Shown here: one piece after another, positions 6,973 to 8,464 of the stretch
Numbering within the stretch: position 1 is the first letter of the stretch
Layout: each line of letters opens with the position of its first letter
Source: Acidobacteriota bacterium
Lineage (GTDB): Bacteria; Acidobacteriota; Blastocatellia; Pyrinomonadales; Pyrinomonadaceae
NCBI GenBank assembly: GCA_023391155.1
Contig: JAEWBM010000053.1
Span: 1-8,464 of the forward strand
Reading direction: 5' to 3'
DNA length: 8,464 bases
The notes under the pieces: generated by a model
The model's database searches: none
The model's input: only the letters and a program-made list of their open reading frames with translations
What the model was told of the DNA's origin: nothing
Program-made: the position numbers and the translations under genes

Positions 6973-7452
6973 ATGAGTGACGCCGTCTCCACCATTCGCG
7001 AAGAGCTGAACGAACAGTGGATCCCGCAGATCTATCGGGAAAAAGTGCGGCCGATGCGAACGCGTTCGTTCAAACTCGAGGTGCCCTCAAAGGAAAACAG
7101 CCCGGCAATCCAGTTCACTCTGCTCGGCGTAGAATTAAAGGTCGGACGGCAGCGGTTTGCGTGTCCTGATACGGGCACGGCCCGATACCTTGCGGTGTTC
7201 GCCCGGGCGGGGTGCAGCTCGGTCGCGGTTCCATACGACATTACCCGGCTGCCCGAGATAGCCTCGGAACTCGAATCAGCCTGGGAGGCATTCGAGGAAG
7301 CCCTTTCCCGGCACACATCCCAGGCGATGCCGCAGCAACGAGGGAAGACGCGGGCAGCGCTGATCCGCAGGATGCGCGACGAGGTGGCGAAATACGGCTC
7401 CGGTGAGCTAATGCCGCTCTTCAATACATCGACCAGACAAAGAGACGCCTGA
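6973..7452 (+). CDS. Unrecognised 159-residue cytoplasmic protein
   Basis: I do not recognise the family. The product is soluble, with no signal peptide or membrane segment. A basic N-terminal part leads to a probable alpha/beta core. This holds strand-like FTLLGVELKVG (48-58), then RFACPDTGTARYLAVFARAG (61-80) and SSVAVPYDITRLPEI (82-96), followed by a long acidic helix (about 97-114). A basic helical stretch (about 123-140) precedes a short tail. There are two Cys, at 64 and 81, too few and too far apart to be an obvious metal site. I chose the ATG at 6973 over the TTG immediately before it. No Shine-Dalgarno is visible, since the upstream bases are the T-run of the nuo terminator. Its promoter is not evident; it may depend on read-through or a promoter inside nuoN, or the true start may be further in (an in-frame ATG lies at 7054). 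Confidence 0.75.
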   Translation: MSDAVSTIREELNEQWIPQIYREKVRPMRTRSFKLEVPSKENSPAIQFTLLGVELKVGRQRFACPDTGTARYLAVFARAGCSSVAVPYDITRLPEIASELESAWEAFEEALSRHTSQAMPQQRGKTRAALIRRMRDEVAKYGSGELMPLFNTSTRQRDA

Positions 7453-7458
7453 TATAAT
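7429..7458 (+). promoter_or_regulatory. Candidate sigma70-type promoter for the amidotransferase-like gene
   Basis: A perfect TATAAT (7453-7458) begins immediately after the stop codon of the preceding gene. TCGACC (7429-7434, four of six matches to TTGACA) lies 18 bases upstream. Transcription would start near 7465, placing the hairpin at 7470-7505 at the very 5' end of the mRNA. The -10 match is exact but the -35 is weak, and the organism's consensus is unknown, so confidence is moderate. Confidence 0.45.
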
Positions 7459-7469
7459 CATCTTAACTA

Positions 7470-7505
7470 TTTCGAACCCGTATGTTTCGGGTTTCGAAAC
7501 TTTTT
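7470..7505 (+). terminator. Hairpin plus T-run between the unknown gene and the amidotransferase-like gene
   Basis: TTTCGAACCCG (7470-7480) pairs with CGGGTTTCGAAA (7488-7499) around the loop TATGTTT, with one bulged T in the right arm. CTTTTT (7500-7505) follows. The form is that of an intrinsic terminator for the upstream gene, 17 bases after its stop. The T-run is short and the stem is A/T-rich at its base, so strength is moderate. If the TATAAT at 7453 is a real promoter, the same hairpin would instead lie in the leader of the downstream mRNA. Confidence 0.7.
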
Positions 7506-7522
7506 GTATAAGATTTACCGTT

Positions 7523-8452
7523 ATGCTCGACGCAGGTACAAGGCCGGCTGTGATCACTGAAGAGGAACTTCCTTTCCCTTACAGTAAACGTGCCTTTTGC
7601 GCCTACGAGCCGATCGAGAAAAAGATCGCGCACGCCCGTGTGCTGATCGTCAATTCACTGCTGCGGTATGAAACCGATCTGTCGGAGCTTGCCGCCGAGG
7701 AATGGGCTGAGGAAACGAAATCAAAGCTCAAGTTCGAGCGATGGGTCTCCGGCATGGCGACCGACAATATCGCGCAAAATGTTATTCGGCTTGTTCGCCA
7801 GCCCAAAACGCTAACCGTTCATCTTTCAGAATTGGCCCAAGCAGCCGCCGACTTTGAGCCGGATGCGATTGTGATGAGCGGGACATTTAGTGACTTTGAC
7901 TACTATAACCCGACGCATCTGGCGAACTTTCGCCGGTTTATTCATAAGACTCAGGTCCCCGTCCTTGCTATTTGCGGCTCACATCAGCTCGTCGGTATGT
8001 CGTTCGGTGCGGAGCTAAAGACGCTCGACGGATTGGAACTGCATGAAAAGCGCAGCGATCGATTGGTTGAGTATCAGTATCGCTTTGTTAAGATCGTCGA
8101 TCCTTCAGACCCGATCTTTGAGGGCATTCATGACCAGACTTCCGGGATCTGGCAGGATTATACGAAGGAAGACGACATTCTTCGCGTCTGGCAGAATCAC
8201 GGTGTGCAGGTGGATGGTGTTCCAGAGGGCTTTGAGCTGCTTGCTACATCCTATCTATGCCGCAACCAGATGATGGTAAAGCGTGGCGAAGGCCAGATGA
8301 TCTATTGCGTCCAGTTTCACCTCGAAAAATCTTTTGAGGATTGGTCGAAAAATCCCACAAGGTGGGAGCATCCGAACGAGTCCCGAGACGGACGGATCCT
8401 CTTCGAAAATTTCCTTCAACTCGCCCATAAACACAACGAGCTTCGAGAATAA
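7523..8452 (+). CDS. Class I glutamine amidotransferase-like protein
   Basis: A 309-residue soluble protein with a class I (triad) glutamine amidotransferase fold. The nucleophile elbow is LAICGSHQLVG, with Cys151. The second active-site motif is YCVQFHLEK, with His266 and Glu268, matching the GVQFHPE motif of GuaA- and PabA/TrpG-type domains. WQNHGVQVDGVPEGFELLATS (from about residue 229) matches the conserved region that precedes it in GuaA-like domains. The domain starts near residue 38 (ARVLIVNSL), after an N-terminal extension. A helical insert (about 50-105) separates the first strand from DAIVMSGTFSDFDYY, which takes the place of the usual GGP oxyanion loop. Relatives hydrolyse glutamine or gamma-glutamyl amides and pass ammonia to a synthetase, but no synthetase domain or gene is present here. 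The substrate and partner are unknown. The gene stands apart from nuo, with a hairpin and a candidate promoter upstream. ATG 7523 has no clear Shine-Dalgarno. Confidence 0.85.
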   Translation: MLDAGTRPAVITEEELPFPYSKRAFCAYEPIEKKIAHARVLIVNSLLRYETDLSELAAEEWAEETKSKLKFERWVSGMATDNIAQNVIRLVRQPKTLTVHLSELAQAAADFEPDAIVMSGTFSDFDYYNPTHLANFRRFIHKTQVPVLAICGSHQLVGMSFGAELKTLDGLELHEKRSDRLVEYQYRFVKIVDPSDPIFEGIHDQTSGIWQDYTKEDDILRVWQNHGVQVDGVPEGFELLATSYLCRNQMMVKRGEGQMIYCVQFHLEKSFEDWSKNPTRWEHPNESRDGRILFENFLQLAHKHNELRE

Positions 8453-8464
8453 GGTCGGGCCCTG

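Noticed and set aside
7032..7424. Minus-strand open frame opposite the unknown 159-residue gene.
   Set aside because: It is Ser/Arg/Ala-rich with no domain. The plus-strand frame has more protein-like alternation of strands and helices and a terminator after its stop.

Overview
This window carries the distal end of a nuo operon, which encodes respiratory complex I (the proton-pumping NADH:quinone oxidoreductase). Two non-nuo genes sit inside the operon, and two separate genes follow it. All genes are on the + strand and are tightly packed. The DNA is moderately GC-rich and most start codons lack a good Shine-Dalgarno sequence. The nuo proteins and the small-gene context feel most like an Acidobacteriota (Blastocatellia-type) bacterium. 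That placement is an impression from protein style, not a demonstrated assignment.

Layout: the window opens in the last 30 codons of nuoK (1-93). An AbiEii/MNT-like nucleotidyltransferase follows (138-770), ending one base before nuoL (772-3042). nuoM (3090-4709) comes next. A secreted DUF1684-family protein (4713-5369) starts 3 bases after nuoM and overlaps the nuoN start (5366-6913) in an ATGA junction. A strong intrinsic terminator (6938-6966) closes the operon. Beyond it lie an unrecognised 159-residue protein (6973-7452), a second hairpin plus T-run (7470-7505), and a class I glutamine amidotransferase-like gene (7523-8452).

How the genes work together: NuoK, NuoL, NuoM and NuoN are membrane-arm subunits. 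NuoL, M and N are the antiporter-like proton channels, and each retains the key membrane Glu and Lys residues. NuoL is about 140 residues longer than the E. coli protein, mainly because of two hydrophilic loops, one of them very rich in His, Asp and Glu. The nucleotidyltransferase and the DUF1684 protein have no known role in complex I, yet their spacing implies co-transcription and probably translational coupling with nuoL and nuoN. These two insertions are the most unusual aspect of the window. No CRISPR array, insertion sequence, tRNA or rRNA was seen.
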